A stretch of DNA of 64,000 nucleotides from an uncultured Eubacterium sp. (lineage in GTDB: Bacteria; Bacillota; Clostridia; Lachnospirales; Lachnospiraceae). The notes beneath the pieces are model-generated. The model searched no databases and was not told the origin of the DNA. It saw only the letters and a program-made list of their open reading frames with translations. Location of the stretch: contig CAJUTM010000013.1 of assembly GCA_910589595.1 (NCBI GenBank), forward strand, positions 1 through 64,000, read 5' to 3'. The position numbers were made by a program, and so were the translations under genes. Every line of letters starts with the position of its first letter. Positions within the stretch are counted from its first letter, which is position 1. Below are positions 1 through 8,600 of the stretch, in pieces.

Positions 1-3000
1 TTTTTGTGATGGTTTCGCTTAAAACTGCGTCATTGAACTGGTCATAGTACCCCTCTGCATCTGCCTGCGGCTGGTATTTCGCCGGATTTAAGGCTTTGCT
101 GTAACTGGTGGTGATGGTTTGTGCTTCGTCTTCTTCTCCGGTGACTTCCGTCTCACTCTTACTGAAGCTCCATGAGGTACAGTGGGCGGCGTCTAATTCC
201 CCGTTGTTGAATTCGGCACTGCCGGTTTCATTACCGAGACTGTCGTAGAAGTGTTTGCTGCCGGAGAGGATGTCTTTCCCTTTTCCGGTGATGTAATAAT
301 TCGGTACGGTTTCCCCGTTTTCGTTGATGATAAACCGCTTTTCGTCCGGCTCAAAGGGATAGGTCCGCTCTTCAATGAGGCGGGCGGTTTCTTCTTTTTC
401 TTCATCAACATCTTCATCATCAGAATCGTCAGATTCACTCCCATACTCATAAACACTCTCTGTCCATGTGCCGGCGGCTTCGTCTTTGCTGATTACCGTG
501 TTCCCGAATGCGTCCTGAATGTCGATGGAGACACGCCCATAGTCATCGACAGTCATCGTTTTTAATCCGTCGGCGGACTGGTATGATTTTTCTTTGGATT
601 CACACCCGGTTCCCACAGCGCTGACAGTTTCAGTTTCTTCTCCGGTTTCCTCATCATAGGCGGTTTTGGTGACGAGTCCGTTTTCGTCCGTATAAGTGAG
701 CTCATTGCCAAAGGAGTCGTAGGTGGTTTCTTCTTCGGTGTAGGTGCGGTTGTCCTGCGGCCGTTTGGCGGAGGTGAGGGTGACGGTTTTTTTCGTCTGT
801 TGTCCAAGGCTGTTGTAGGTGTAGTCGTTTTGGATGGCTTCTTTTTCCCCATCCGTACTGTAGGACGGATAGACTTTTGCCTGTGTTTCGTTTCCGTGTT
901 TGTCGTACTGGAATTCGGTTCTGGTGATGGTTTTGTATGCCCCGCCATTTACGCTTTTCTGCTCGGAAATGCTGGCATAGTCCACACCGTTGGCGGCGAG
1001 GCTGCTTTCCGTGCGGTTTTTGGTGTTGGCGGCAGAGTAACTTTCCTGTGTCCGCAGTGCGCAGAGAAAGGGGGCGTCTCCGGCCGGATAACCGCTTCCA
1101 GCGCCGTGATAGATGTATGCCGTCGTATGCAACGCCTCTTTTCCGCTGTTCTTTTTCAAATAGGCAGAGGGATGTATTTCTGTTAAGAGGTTGCGGTAGG
1201 TGTCATAGGTGTAACCTTGTTTTGTGGTGGCGGCTTTTTCTCCTTTTTTTCCATATGTCTTTTCGGTTTCCTGCACGACAAGCGAACCCTTTCCATTTTT
1301 GTCATAGTGGTAAAGGGTTTCTTCTTTTTCGGTTCCGTAGCTGACTTCTTCGGTCAGCAGCTTGTTTTCATTGTAGAGGTGCAGGGTGACGTTCTTTTTT
1401 GTGTTCTTTTTTAATTTCAGCGTGTCAGCGTTGATATCTGACTTTTTGTATTTATAATCGTAGTATTTTCCGTTTGTTTTGTATTTATTGGGATTAAAGG
1501 TGCTGACTACGGTTACAGCTTTGAGCCCGCTGTTACCGTACTGCCATGCTTCATAAATGGTTCCAGCACTGCCATCTTCTTTGTCCTCCCGTTCACGGAA
1601 ATCGTCATAACTGCGCAGGCTGTTAGTTCCTTTTTTCTGAAAGTAGTCGTATTTGATGCCGTTTGATTTTTTCCCTGTTTTTACGTCTTTTTCATACTCC
1701 CTCGTCACATAGAACTGCTCCGTCACCACGTCTCTTTTCTGTCCGTCTTTCTGTCCCTTTTGTCCGCGCAGGGAGCCGGCGCGGTATTCATAATGGGTTT
1801 CGCTTCCGTCGGCGGTGATTTTGTTGATGAGGTAGCTTTGGTTGGTGGAGACGCGCTGGGAAGCCACTCCCGCGCCAGCGGTATTGACGAGACGCTCCAC
1901 GGTTTGGTAGGCGTATTTCTCTTTGCTTCCGTCGACGGTGGCGGCGGTGAGAATGACGCCGTGCAGACGGTCTCCGTGATGAGGGGTGTAGTTTTTTTCT
2001 TCGGTTTCATAAGTGACGGTTTTCTGGCTTACGCCATCCGTGGCAGCGTTGCCTTGCACCGTTACTTTTGTCAGAGTCTTTTCCCCATCATTTTCGCTGT
2101 AATGAAATTTGATTTCCCTCCCGACAGCGTCCGTGATTTTACTGAAATATATGCCGTCTGTGTAGGTGTAGCGGATAGTGTTATCGTGGGCGTCTTTCTG
2201 CAGTACGATGACGCCGTTTTCATTGAAGTAGGTGCGCAGGCCGGTTTTGTCGCGCAGCAGGTATTTACAGGCAATACCGTCGACGGTTTTGTCCCAGTCT
2301 TCAAGTTTGATGTCTTCATAGCTGTAGTTTTCGAGCCCCTGAATGGGATAGCGTCTGCCGGTTTCGTCCTGTTCTGTTTCAATGGGGATGACGCCGGTGC
2401 TTCCGTAATGGAGGTAGGCGGGTCTTGGTTCCCAGCCTTCTTTTTCTGCGAGTGTGACGGTTTCGATCCACGGGAAGTCGTAGCGCCAGCCGCTGGCGAT
2501 TCCGTATACGTTGTGGTTTTTGTTGCTGATGATTTTCGTGCGCTGGGTTTTTTCTTCGTAATCGGGTTTTCCGTTAAAGGACACACCCCGCCTGCCCTCA
2601 CCCTTTTCATATGTAGCTAACAGATTTTTCAGGGCCTTTTTGTGGTTTTTCAGGAGGGCGGCATTGACGATAATCCGCCGCTGTTTGCCGTCGGCTGCCG
2701 TGTAGTTGACCCAGACGGTGTCGACTTCGAGTTTGTTTGTATATTCGACGGTGGCATGGCCGAGGTTGGCTTCGTTGCTGTCGTAGTAACGGCTGAGTTC
2801 GAAGTCCATGCCACCTGTTCCCTCCAGTGACAGGTCATTGCGGGAAAGCATCAGGTGACCGGTGGCGGTGTCTACGCCATCGGGACATTCGGATTCCAGA
2901 GGGGAGCCGGCAAGACAGTTTTCGTAGACGCTGCGGAAAGTGTCGCCATAAGCAGCTTCCACTGCCGTGTTGTACACCTCACCGAAAGTGGGGGTTTTAT

Positions 3001-3115
3001 CGGTAGTGAGATTGTCGCCTGCCGCATGGCTGGCGATATGACTGGTACATAAAACTGTACCACACAAAAAGGCGGCAGCCGTCACTCCATATATCATTGA
3101 TTTCCATTTTTCCAT
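1..3115 (-). CDS. Secreted YD/RHS-repeat protein, partial (C-terminus beyond left edge)
   Basis: An uninterrupted minus-strand frame enters from the window edge and starts at an ATG at 3115, about ten bases after a GAGAGGAG ribosome-binding site (3126-3133). Residues 1-31 form a signal peptide (short basic start, hydrophobic stretch, SHA/AGD-like cleavage site), so the product is exported. Around residues 65-95 it has a DUF6531-like entry (DTATGHLMLS, LSRYYDS). Further on come degenerate YD repeats such as YTYNSLGQQTKK, FQYDKHGNETQ and TYDSFGNEL. About 1038 codons are visible; such proteins usually run longer and end in a variable tip, which is missing here. Role unknown: wall-associated filament, adhesin or polymorphic toxin carrier are possibilities. 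The 510 bases upstream hold no gene, so it is probably transcribed alone. Confidence 0.85.
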   Translation of the reverse strand, partial: MEKWKSMIYGVTAAAFLCGTVLCTSHIASHAAGDNLTTDKTPTFGEVYNTAVEAAYGDTFRSVYENCLAGSPLESECPDGVDTATGHLMLSRNDLSLEGTGGMDFELSRYYDSNEANLGHATVEYTNKLEVDTVWVNYTAADGKQRRIIVNAALLKNHKKALKNLLATYEKGEGRRGVSFNGKPDYEEKTQRTKIISNKNHNVYGIASGWRYDFPWIETVTLAEKEGWEPRPAYLHYGSTGVIPIETEQDETGRRYPIQGLENYSYEDIKLEDWDKTVDGIACKYLLRDKTGLRTYFNENGVIVLQKDAHDNTIRYTYTDGIYFSKITDAVGREIKFHYSENDGEKTLTKVTVQGNAATDGVSQKTVTYETEEKNYTPHHGDRLHGVILTAATVDGSKEKYAYQTVERLVNTAGAGVASQRVSTNQSYLINKITADGSETHYEYRAGSLRGQKGQKDGQKRDVVTEQFYVTREYEKDVKTGKKSNGIKYDYFQKKGTNSLRSYDDFREREDKEDGSAGTIYEAWQYGNSGLKAVTVVSTFNPNKYKTNGKYYDYKYKKSDINADTLKLKKNTKKNVTLHLYNENKLLTEEVSYGTEKEETLYHYDKNGKGSLVVQETEKTYGKKGEKAATTKQGYTYDTYRNLLTEIHPSAYLKKNSGKEALHTTAYIYHGAGSGYPAGDAPFLCALRTQESYSAANTKNRTESSLAANGVDYASISEQKSVNGGAYKTITRTEFQYDKHGNETQAKVYPSYSTDGEKEAIQNDYTYNSLGQQTKKTVTLTSAKRPQDNRTYTEEETTYDSFGNELTYTDENGLVTKTAYDEETGEETETVSAVGTGCESKEKSYQSADGLKTMTVDDYGRVSIDIQDAFGNTVISKDEAAGTWTESVYEYGSESDDSDDEDVDEEKEETARLIEERTYPFEPDEKRFIINENGETVPNYYITGKGKDILSGSKHFYDSLGNETGSAEFNNGELDAAHCTSWSFSKSETEVTGEEDEAQTITTSYSKALNPAKYQPQADAEGYYDQFNDAVLSETITK

Positions 3116-3625
3116 AGATTTCAAACTCCTCTCTTACACAATTAAGACTCTGCTTTTTCAATTTTCCCACCGATACCCCGCTAGTCGTCAATCGACGCAG
3201 CCACCGACTGGTTATGATTTTACGTTTCGTTTCATTTTTACTCCCTTTCCCCTGTCTGTCCGCTTTGTTCTGTCAGACTCCATCTGTAAAGTTTCTGTCA
3301 ATTCCCCAAAAACAATAATTCCATCCGCAAACACTGTTTGTATCCGGATGGGATTATTCCTGTCTTATGTATTTGGGGTCACTCTGTCATTCGTCATTTG
3401 TAAATGTTTTGTGAAGTACTTTACCCTGCATCCGGTTTTTCTTTTGTTGCTACTCTCTGTCATATATGTTTATCTTACCAGACTTCGGCATTTTTTAACA
3501 GAAACAATAGCAATAAATAATCTCGCAATAGCAGATATTTTGCACTGCCTTGAAAAACATTTTCTGTCGCTTCCACTCACTTCTTACGACTTACTTATCC
3601 TGACGATGACAAGTCGCCCCCGCTG
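3116..3625. other. Intergenic region, 510 bp
   Basis: I see no supported gene here. It holds the ribosome-binding site of the YD-repeat gene (3126-3133), a nested inverted repeat at 3322-3352 (CCATCCG arms with an inner CAAAC/GTTTG stem) and, at its right end, one copy of a dispersed hairpin element that overlaps the stop codon of the neighbouring aminotransferase gene. The rest is AT-rich and without recognised structure. Confidence 0.6.
3322..3352 (-). repeat. Nested inverted repeat (hairpin) upstream of the YD-repeat gene
   Basis: Outer arms CCATCCG and CGGATGG enclose an inner CAAAC/GTTTG stem. On the minus strand it is followed by AATTATTGTTTTTG, a poor but possible terminator tail for the aminotransferase transcript; it could also be a leader structure of the YD-repeat gene. 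Confidence 0.4.
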
Positions 3626-3632
3626 TCAGGCT
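3597..3632 (-). repeat. Dispersed hairpin element, copy B
   Basis: Six-base arms CCTGAC and GTCAGG enclose a loop that on the minus strand reads AGCGGGGGCGACTTGTCA. Thirty-one of 39 positions match copy A at 58.8 kb in the same orientation. The element covers the TGA stop codon of the aminotransferase gene. A related copy (C) lies just before the start of that same gene. Confidence 0.6.
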
Positions 3633-4756
3633 AATTCCTGCAAAAAAACTTTCTCCATATCGCACCGGCATTCAAATCCAAGCTCCCGCAGCGTCTTTGC
3701 GAGCGCCGACAACATCTCCCCCACATCTCCGGTATTGGCATTATTTCCCATATGTCCCAGCCGGAATACTTTGCCACCTAAAATATCAAAACAGCCTGCA
3801 ATCAAAATCTGATATTTATCCAACATAACATCAATCAAATTCTGGGCCGTCACTCCCTGCGGCACTTCCACGACCGTTACGGTAGAAGCAAAACCATCCT
3901 GCAAATACAGGGAAAGTCCTGCTGACGTGAGAGCTTTGCGAACTGCTTTTGCAATCTGCTGGTGCCGTTGAATGCGTTCCTTATCTTCCTGCACCAGACG
4001 GACAGCCTCTGCCAGTCCGTAAATATCGCTAACCGGCATTGTATAAGGGAACCATTTATCTTCATAATAGTGCTCAAACATCAGCAGATTACAGTAAAAA
4101 GAAGCAATCGGCGTATTTCTCTTTCTCATAACTTCTTTAGCCTCCTCACTGACGGAAACAAACGTAAGCCCCGGCGGCGCTGATAACGCCTTTTGCGAGC
4201 CTCCGCAGGCAATATCCACCTGCCATTTATCGACAAGCAGTTCCTCTCCAAACATCGCCGCCACAGAATCGACAACCGTAATTATCCCGTACGACTTCAG
4301 CAGCGGGCAAATTTCATCGATTGCATTCAGCACGCCGCTCGGCGTATCACAATGCACAACGGTTGCGTATTTATAATCGTGATGTTTCTGCAGGAAATCG
4401 CGCAACGCAGACACCTCTACCGGTCTTCTGTAATCCACCGTGTACAATTCCGGCTCTCCTCCGTACAATCTCACGAAATCAGCAAATCCTTTGCCAAAGA
4501 TTCCGTTGTCAATGACCAGCACTTTATCTTCCGGCTCCGTCAGCGACGCGCAAGCCGCCTCCAGTCCGAGGATTCCCTCCCCGTTCAAAATATAAACACT
4601 GTTTTTAGTATGTAACAGCTCTGCCAGTGAAAGGCATATTTGATAATACTCCTCGCAGAAATTTACATCCACATCCGGATTTGCAAACGTACGGCTTCGT
4701 GCTTTCATAACAGAATCAGCAACCATTGTCGGCCCCGGCGTCATCATTTTATACAT
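3626..4756 (-). CDS. Class V aminotransferase (serine-pyruvate / alanine-glyoxylate type)
   Basis: A pyridoxal-phosphate enzyme of fold type I, probably moving an amino group between alanine or serine and glyoxylate or pyruvate. It has the family opening TPGPT, a glycine-rich NGEG cofactor loop near residue 58, the cofactor aspartate in VVDS (about 163) and the Schiff-base lysine in GGSQKALSAPPG (about 189). Length, 376 residues, fits the family. I place the start at 4756 rather than 4762: the AAGGAGG site sits seven bases from the former but only one base from the latter. The gene stands alone, with copies of a hairpin repeat just upstream and across its stop codon. Exact substrate is not deducible; 2-aminoethylphosphonate transaminase is an alternative. 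Confidence 0.85.
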   Translation of the reverse strand: MYKMMTPGPTMVADSVMKARSRTFANPDVDVNFCEEYYQICLSLAELLHTKNSVYILNGEGILGLEAACASLTEPEDKVLVIDNGIFGKGFADFVRLYGGEPELYTVDYRRPVEVSALRDFLQKHHDYKYATVVHCDTPSGVLNAIDEICPLLKSYGIITVVDSVAAMFGEELLVDKWQVDIACGGSQKALSAPPGLTFVSVSEEAKEVMRKRNTPIASFYCNLLMFEHYYEDKWFPYTMPVSDIYGLAEAVRLVQEDKERIQRHQQIAKAVRKALTSAGLSLYLQDGFASTVTVVEVPQGVTAQNLIDVMLDKYQILIAGCFDILGGKVFRLGHMGNNANTGDVGEMLSALAKTLRELGFECRCDMEKVFLQELA

Positions 4757-4785
4757 ATACATTCCTCCTTAAAAATAGTATAGTA

Positions 4786-4828
4786 TGATGATGGCAAATC
4801 GCCTCCGCCGACCTGTCATCATCAGGCT
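4786..4828 (-). repeat. Dispersed hairpin element, copy C
   Basis: Perfect eight-base arms TGATGATG (4786-4793) and CATCATCA (4817-4824) enclose a loop that on the minus strand contains GGCGGAGGCGATTTGCC, close to the loop core of copies A and B. It lies in the leader of the aminotransferase gene, some 30 bases before the start codon. Confidence 0.5.
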
Positions 4829-4846
4829 GTAACCCTTATTATACAA

Positions 4847-4880
4847 AAAACTGGCAGTATAAAAACTGCCAGTTTTATAT
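4847..4880 (-). terminator. Rho-independent terminator after the histidine phosphatase gene
   Basis: Twelve-base arms AAAACTGGCAGT (4847-4858) and ACTGCCAGTTTT (4865-4876) with a six-base loop, about 20 bases past the stop codon at 4898; symmetrical A/T tails would let it work both ways. Confidence 0.8.
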
Positions 4881-4897
4881 TTTTTCACCATGCCAGA

Positions 4898-5557
4898 TTA
4901 TTTTACCCGCTTTTCCAGAGACGTCTTCCAGTTTTTCCGTAAAAGCTCTTCATGCCCCTCTAAATGTGCGAAGTCATTAAAGCGTTCCAGAAAAAATATC
5001 TCCCTCTCTTCATCAAAAATGAGATGGGTAATACTCGTATTTTCCATGTCAACGGCAAACTTTAATTTATGTTTCTGCTCTGTCTGTATAATGGAAGCAC
5101 ATACCGAACGGATAACGCCTCCGTGCGTCACTATCGCAATACGGTTCTCCTTTTGCCGGCACAGCTTTTGCAACTGCGGCATCGCCCGCGCCGCTACATC
5201 CGCTCCGCATTCGCCGCCCTCCGGATAGGAAAGGTCATCCTGATGCAGGAAGCGTTGTGCGCAAAATTCAGCGTATTGTGTACGAATTTCCTCGTCTGTC
5301 TTTCCGGTAAATCCTCCAAAATCAATTTCCTGAATATCCGGCAATATTTCATGCGGAACAGAGATTATCTTTTGAACTATCTGCGCCGTCTCCCGCGCCC
5401 TCACCAATTCAGACGAATATAATTTTTCTATTCCATAGCTTCTAAGCCGCCCGCCGAGCAGCTCCGCCTGTTTTCTTCCTGTCCCGTCCAGAGAAACATC
5501 CACATTACAGCGTTTGCTGCACTGTCGTCCGTGGCGGATTAAAAATAAATGTTTCAT
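4898..5557 (-). CDS. Histidine phosphatase family protein (phosphoglycerate mutase-like)
   Basis: Phosphohydrolase of the RHG branch: a histidine in the N-terminal FLIRHG motif is phosphorylated, and the second catalytic histidine lies in VTHGG near the C-terminal third. The SSELVRARETAQ segment and an acidic EIDFGGFTG loop are also typical. From the ATG at 5557 the length is 219 residues, normal for this family. The frame stays open to a GTG at 5644, but the added 29 residues match nothing in the family and the usual start sits two residues before LFLIRHG, so I chose 5557; its ribosome-binding site (AGAAGA) is weak. Substrate unknown: cofactor-dependent mutase, alpha-ribazole phosphatase and sugar-phosphate phosphatase all share this fold. 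Confidence 0.8.
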   Translation of the reverse strand: MKHLFLIRHGRQCSKRCNVDVSLDGTGRKQAELLGGRLRSYGIEKLYSSELVRARETAQIVQKIISVPHEILPDIQEIDFGGFTGKTDEEIRTQYAEFCAQRFLHQDDLSYPEGGECGADVAARAMPQLQKLCRQKENRIAIVTHGGVIRSVCASIIQTEQKHKLKFAVDMENTSITHLIFDEEREIFFLERFNDFAHLEGHEELLRKNWKTSLEKRVK

Positions 5558-5652
5558 ATCTTCTAATGTACCTTTCCCATCCCAGTCTTCATTCCGGAAT
5601 GTTTCTATAGTATATGAAAAATCAACGCATCGTCGCTCTTTCACACTGATTG

Positions 5653-6360
5653 TTAAGTATAACCCGATTCTTCCGGCCTGTCAAACAGGGAGCGGATACC
5701 GCGCATATATTTGGGGCCGAGCAGAACCTTGTCGCCTCTGCCTTTCAATAAGATATTCCGGTTCTGATAATCAACGCGCTCAACATAATGCCGATTGACC
5801 GCCATCGCTCTGTGACATTGAACCAGTTCCCCCCGCCCCTGTCCGACACATTCACGTATCGGACGGTACGGGAAATCCCAGTCCTCATATTGCGTATGAA
5901 TAATTAGTTTTTTATTGAAAATTTCAAGATAGACTACATCGGAAATTTCGAAACGATAGACGTCATTGCGCAGTCGTATGACAAGACTTTTGGGAATACA
6001 ATTGGGGTCCAGTTTATCACAGAGAAGATTTACCACTTCCCGCAGCATTTCGGGCCGGACAGGTTTACACAGATAATCATAACAGCGTATCTCCCGAAAT
6101 GCCTCTCTCTCATAGGCATCATCATCCGCCAGAAAAATTATCGGTGTAAGATAGTGCCGGTGAATTTCCCGCAGATAATGTGCCAGCGCAATCCCCTCTT
6201 CTCCTGCCTGTTCCAAATCAATAATTACGACACTGATTTTTCTGCTGCAAATCCACCTTTTTGCCTCGCCCAAAGTATGTACAAGCATTATCTGTTCAGC
6301 AAAAAAGGAATGTATCATCCGGCAGAACTTTTCTTCTTTGCTGTACACTAAGACTTCCAT
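5653..6360 (-). CDS. LytTR-family response regulator with degenerate receiver domain
   Basis: Two domains: an N-terminal CheY-like receiver (about residues 1-115) and a C-terminal LytTR DNA-binding domain (about 130-230), recognisable from VVYLEIFNKKLIIHT and VQCHRAMAVNRHYVERV. The receiver keeps the central aspartate (VVIIDLE) and the conserved lysine (CKPVRPE). It lacks the acidic pair at the first strand (VLVYSKEE instead of a DD motif) and the switch Ser/Thr, so normal phosphorylation is doubtful. Start 6360 is set by GGGAGGAAAGAGAG before the ATG; a longer frame from 6432 would overlap the upstream gene. It lies 14 bases behind an XRE regulator and probably shares its transcript. No histidine kinase is adjacent. 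Confidence 0.8.
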   Translation of the reverse strand: MEVLVYSKEEKFCRMIHSFFAEQIMLVHTLGEAKRWICSRKISVVIIDLEQAGEEGIALAHYLREIHRHYLTPIIFLADDDAYEREAFREIRCYDYLCKPVRPEMLREVVNLLCDKLDPNCIPKSLVIRLRNDVYRFEISDVVYLEIFNKKLIIHTQYEDWDFPYRPIRECVGQGRGELVQCHRAMAVNRHYVERVDYQNRNILLKGRGDKVLLGPKYMRGIRSLFDRPEESGYT

Positions 6361-6374
6361 CTCTCTTTCCTCCC

Positions 6375-6704
6375 CTACGATAAATCCGTACTGTTCCTGA
6401 TTTCCCGAATGCAAAAATCGAGAAGTTCGCAAAGCATTTTTTTGCGGTCGACAATACCGCTCATTTTCGTGTGCGCGGCAGACAAATCCAGTTTACCGAG
6501 AAGAAGATACATCGGGTCGACATCCAGTTTTTCATAAAGGCGCAATAATTTAGGAATATCCAAACCATAAATTCCCCGCTCAATCTTACGATAATGACCT
6601 TCGCTGATTCCGAGAATGGCCGCCATATCATAATAATCCAGCTCATTTACTTTACGGATTTTTAATAAACGTTTTCCAATCATTTCATTTTCTTCATAAA
6701 TCAT
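6375..6704 (-). CDS. XRE-family (Cro/C1 type) transcriptional regulator
   Basis: A 109-residue DNA-binding protein with one helix-turn-helix domain near residues 10-65: IGKRLLKIRKVNEL, then AAILGISEGHYRKIERG as second and recognition helices. The C-terminal third is a short helical tail of unknown function. The start at 6704 follows GGAGG by about five bases; the frame is open to 6785 but the added residues are cysteine-rich and unlike the family. It precedes the LytTR regulator on the same strand and faces a second XRE regulator across a 338-bp region, so mutual or self regulation is plausible but not shown. Confidence 0.8.
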   Translation of the reverse strand: MIYEENEMIGKRLLKIRKVNELDYYDMAAILGISEGHYRKIERGIYGLDIPKLLRLYEKLDVDPMYLLLGKLDLSAAHTKMSGIVDRKKMLCELLDFCIREIRNSTDLS

Positions 6705-7042
6705 AATGTCCTCCATTTCCGCGCTGCTTTTAAAAATGCCAAGTTTGCGGACGCAGCGCAGACACAATACTTGTCCCGAATACATTCGGTTTTTTCTTTT
6801 GATTTGCCTTTATTCCTATTCTCAATTTTATCACATTGTCAAATGCGCAGGACAACTTTTTTCGTCAAAAAACGACAAAGTGCCTTTTTTCTTTGTCCGT
6901 TTCTAAAAAAAATATAAAAAAAGAAAAAAGCAAACCACTATAATAGTTTCCCGCCACCGCATAAAAACGCATTTCCATTGTTGAGATAACCGGCTCCTAT
7001 TTTAAAATAGAATATAGAACATTTGAAAGTGAGGACATCGTT
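6705..7042. promoter_or_regulatory. Divergent intergenic region between two XRE regulator genes
   Basis: The 338 bases between divergent start codons must hold both promoters. A TATAAT box lies at about 6938-6943 on the plus strand without a good -35. On the minus strand a TTGACA lies in ATTTGACAATGTG near 6833-6840 with no clear -10. A seven-base inverted repeat GACAAAG (6874-6880) / CTTTGTC (6891-6897) and an adjacent TCGT/ACGA pair could be operators. No small gene is evident. Confidence 0.5.
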
Positions 7043-7405
7043 ATGAAACAATATACTTTATACAAGCTGGGAACTATCATCCGCAAATACCGCTCCATTG
7101 CCGGCCTGACTCAGGAAGATCTCGGAGAACTAATCGAATGTGACAAAAATACGATTGGACGAATCGAACGTGGAGAAACAGATTGCCGTCTCACTACCAT
7201 CATACGCCTCGCCGAGGGAATGAATATTTCCCTCTCCCGCCTTGCCAAAGATTTGGAAACCTTTCATATGGACCAGTACAGCGCAACGATTGATTATGAC
7301 TTTCTCCGCCTCTTTCACTATTGCCGCCAGCTCTCGCCGGAACAGTTTAACAACATATGTAATACTGCCCATATTTATGTAAAGAGCAACGAGCGGAAAC
7401 AATAG
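7043..7405 (+). CDS. XRE-family transcriptional regulator
   Basis: A 120-residue protein with an N-terminal Cro/C1-type helix-turn-helix (about residues 7-62): GTIIRKYRSIAGLTQEDLGELI, recognition helix CDKNTIGRIERGE, then LAEGMNISLSRL. The C-terminal half is helical and unassigned. The ATG is preceded by GTGAGG at suitable spacing. It is the only plus-strand gene near here, divergent from the other XRE gene and ending five bases from the convergent end of spoIIP. Confidence 0.8.
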   Translation: MKQYTLYKLGTIIRKYRSIAGLTQEDLGELIECDKNTIGRIERGETDCRLTTIIRLAEGMNISLSRLAKDLETFHMDQYSATIDYDFLRLFHYCRQLSPEQFNNICNTAHIYVKSNERKQ

Positions 7406-7410
7406 CGTCT

Positions 7411-8559
7411 CTATCCCTCGCCCGATAATACTTTGCCAAGCACATCCGCCAATGGCATAGCCGCATTCTTCGCCTCCTCTACCGTATTGTTTTCATTTCC
7501 CAGTTCAATGAGCAGCGACTTTGAAAGCAGGTGTAAATTATAACGGTATCCTTTCAAATAAATCGGCTTCGTAAATCCATCATAATATTCCATAGCCTTG
7601 CACTTCATTTGCAGACTAAACGCCAGATTTCCTTTTAAATTCGGGTTTTTCAAATAGGCGATGGGGCCGGACTTCGTCCGGCTCATACCGTTGAAAAACA
7701 TGACGATTGCCGTCTTACGCCCCTGTATCGTTGTATATGTATGCTTTCCTTTTCCGACCGAATCCCTGTGTAAATCTATCATAACTTCAATGTCCGGATA
7801 TTTCTGCTTTATTTTTGTAATCCCATCCAGCGACTGATTATAGGCAAAACTGCGGTCAATCCCACCATTGACTCTATCGTATTGCGTGCGGTCGTGGTAA
7901 ACGCCGTATCCGAGTTTTTCCAACTCCCGTGTCAGGGCATCGCCCACGCCCACTACCGAATCCTCAATCACACCGTTGCGACTGTCTTTGAAATACTCTG
8001 ACGCTCCGTGGGTGTGATAAATGAGAATTTGCTTTTTCCCCTTTTTTTTCGACATCTTCATATCCGCCTGCAACAGTTGTTTTGCATCAAAGTCGGATTT
8101 CGTCACCGATGTTGTCGAGTCTACAATATAGAAATTTTTCCAGAGAAAAGAGACATCTGCGGATTCTCTTAACTGCTCAACAAGAGCATTTTTTTGTCGG
8201 GGAACCGGCAGTATTTGGGGATTGCTGACCGTCTGCCCCTTCGGCGTCTCGACATCCCCCAAAAGCGGATTCTCATTTTCTTTCGCCACTTCGTACAATT
8301 CCTTGTTTTCGTTGAGAATGAGCGTCTCTTTTTGTTCTTCACTGTTTCCGATAAAAATATATTCTTTGCCGCCAAGCAGCTCTGCCACCAGACGTTCCTC
8401 GCCTTGTCCATCTTTCAGACACAGGGCGCTGTCCGCCGCCAGATATTGCCCCAACATCGAAATCATTTCGAACTCCGGTAATTCTTTCATAGCGGCAAGC
8501 GAGGCGACGCACACAATTGCCGCCATGCCTAACAAAATGCGCAAACCCTGTCGTAACAT
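7411..8559 (-). CDS. spoIIP: Stage II sporulation protein P
   Basis: Cell-wall amidase/endopeptidase of the SpoIID-M-P engulfment machine, anchored in the mother-cell membrane and thinning septal peptidoglycan. One N-terminal membrane segment (about residues 5-22) is followed by a linker and the catalytic C-terminal domain with ILIYHTHGASEYF and VMIDLHRDS, whose histidines and acidic residues bind the metal. Start 8559 follows GGGGGAATTATC; the frame also opens at 8589. It lies 41 bases downstream of gpr on the same strand, a pairing that is common in spore formers, so both are probably expressed during sporulation. Confidence 0.92.
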   Translation of the reverse strand: MLRQGLRILLGMAAIVCVASLAAMKELPEFEMISMLGQYLAADSALCLKDGQGEERLVAELLGGKEYIFIGNSEEQKETLILNENKELYEVAKENENPLLGDVETPKGQTVSNPQILPVPRQKNALVEQLRESADVSFLWKNFYIVDSTTSVTKSDFDAKQLLQADMKMSKKKGKKQILIYHTHGASEYFKDSRNGVIEDSVVGVGDALTRELEKLGYGVYHDRTQYDRVNGGIDRSFAYNQSLDGITKIKQKYPDIEVMIDLHRDSVGKGKHTYTTIQGRKTAIVMFFNGMSRTKSGPIAYLKNPNLKGNLAFSLQMKCKAMEYYDGFTKPIYLKGYRYNLHLLSKSLLIELGNENNTVEEAKNAAMPLADVLGKVLSGEG

Positions 8560-8600
8560 GATAATTCCCCCATTCTCTCTTATTAGCATATGCGCCTTGT

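Noticed and set aside
193..2838. Several frames of 60-286 residues on both strands inside 1-3115
   Set aside because: They are shadows of the YD-repeat gene, which has a signal peptide, a ribosome-binding site and recognisable repeats over the whole span.
3150..3240. Possible c-di-GMP (GEMM) riboswitch before the YD-repeat gene: the minus strand has CTAGCGGGGTATCGGTGGG, like the GEMM 3' part.
   Set aside because: The 5' half of the motif (GGGCAAACC, GACGCAAAGCC) is missing and the stem does not pair.
3348..3812. 154-residue plus-strand frame with hydrophobic start
   Set aside because: It runs into the aminotransferase gene on the other strand, has no ribosome-binding site and no family features.
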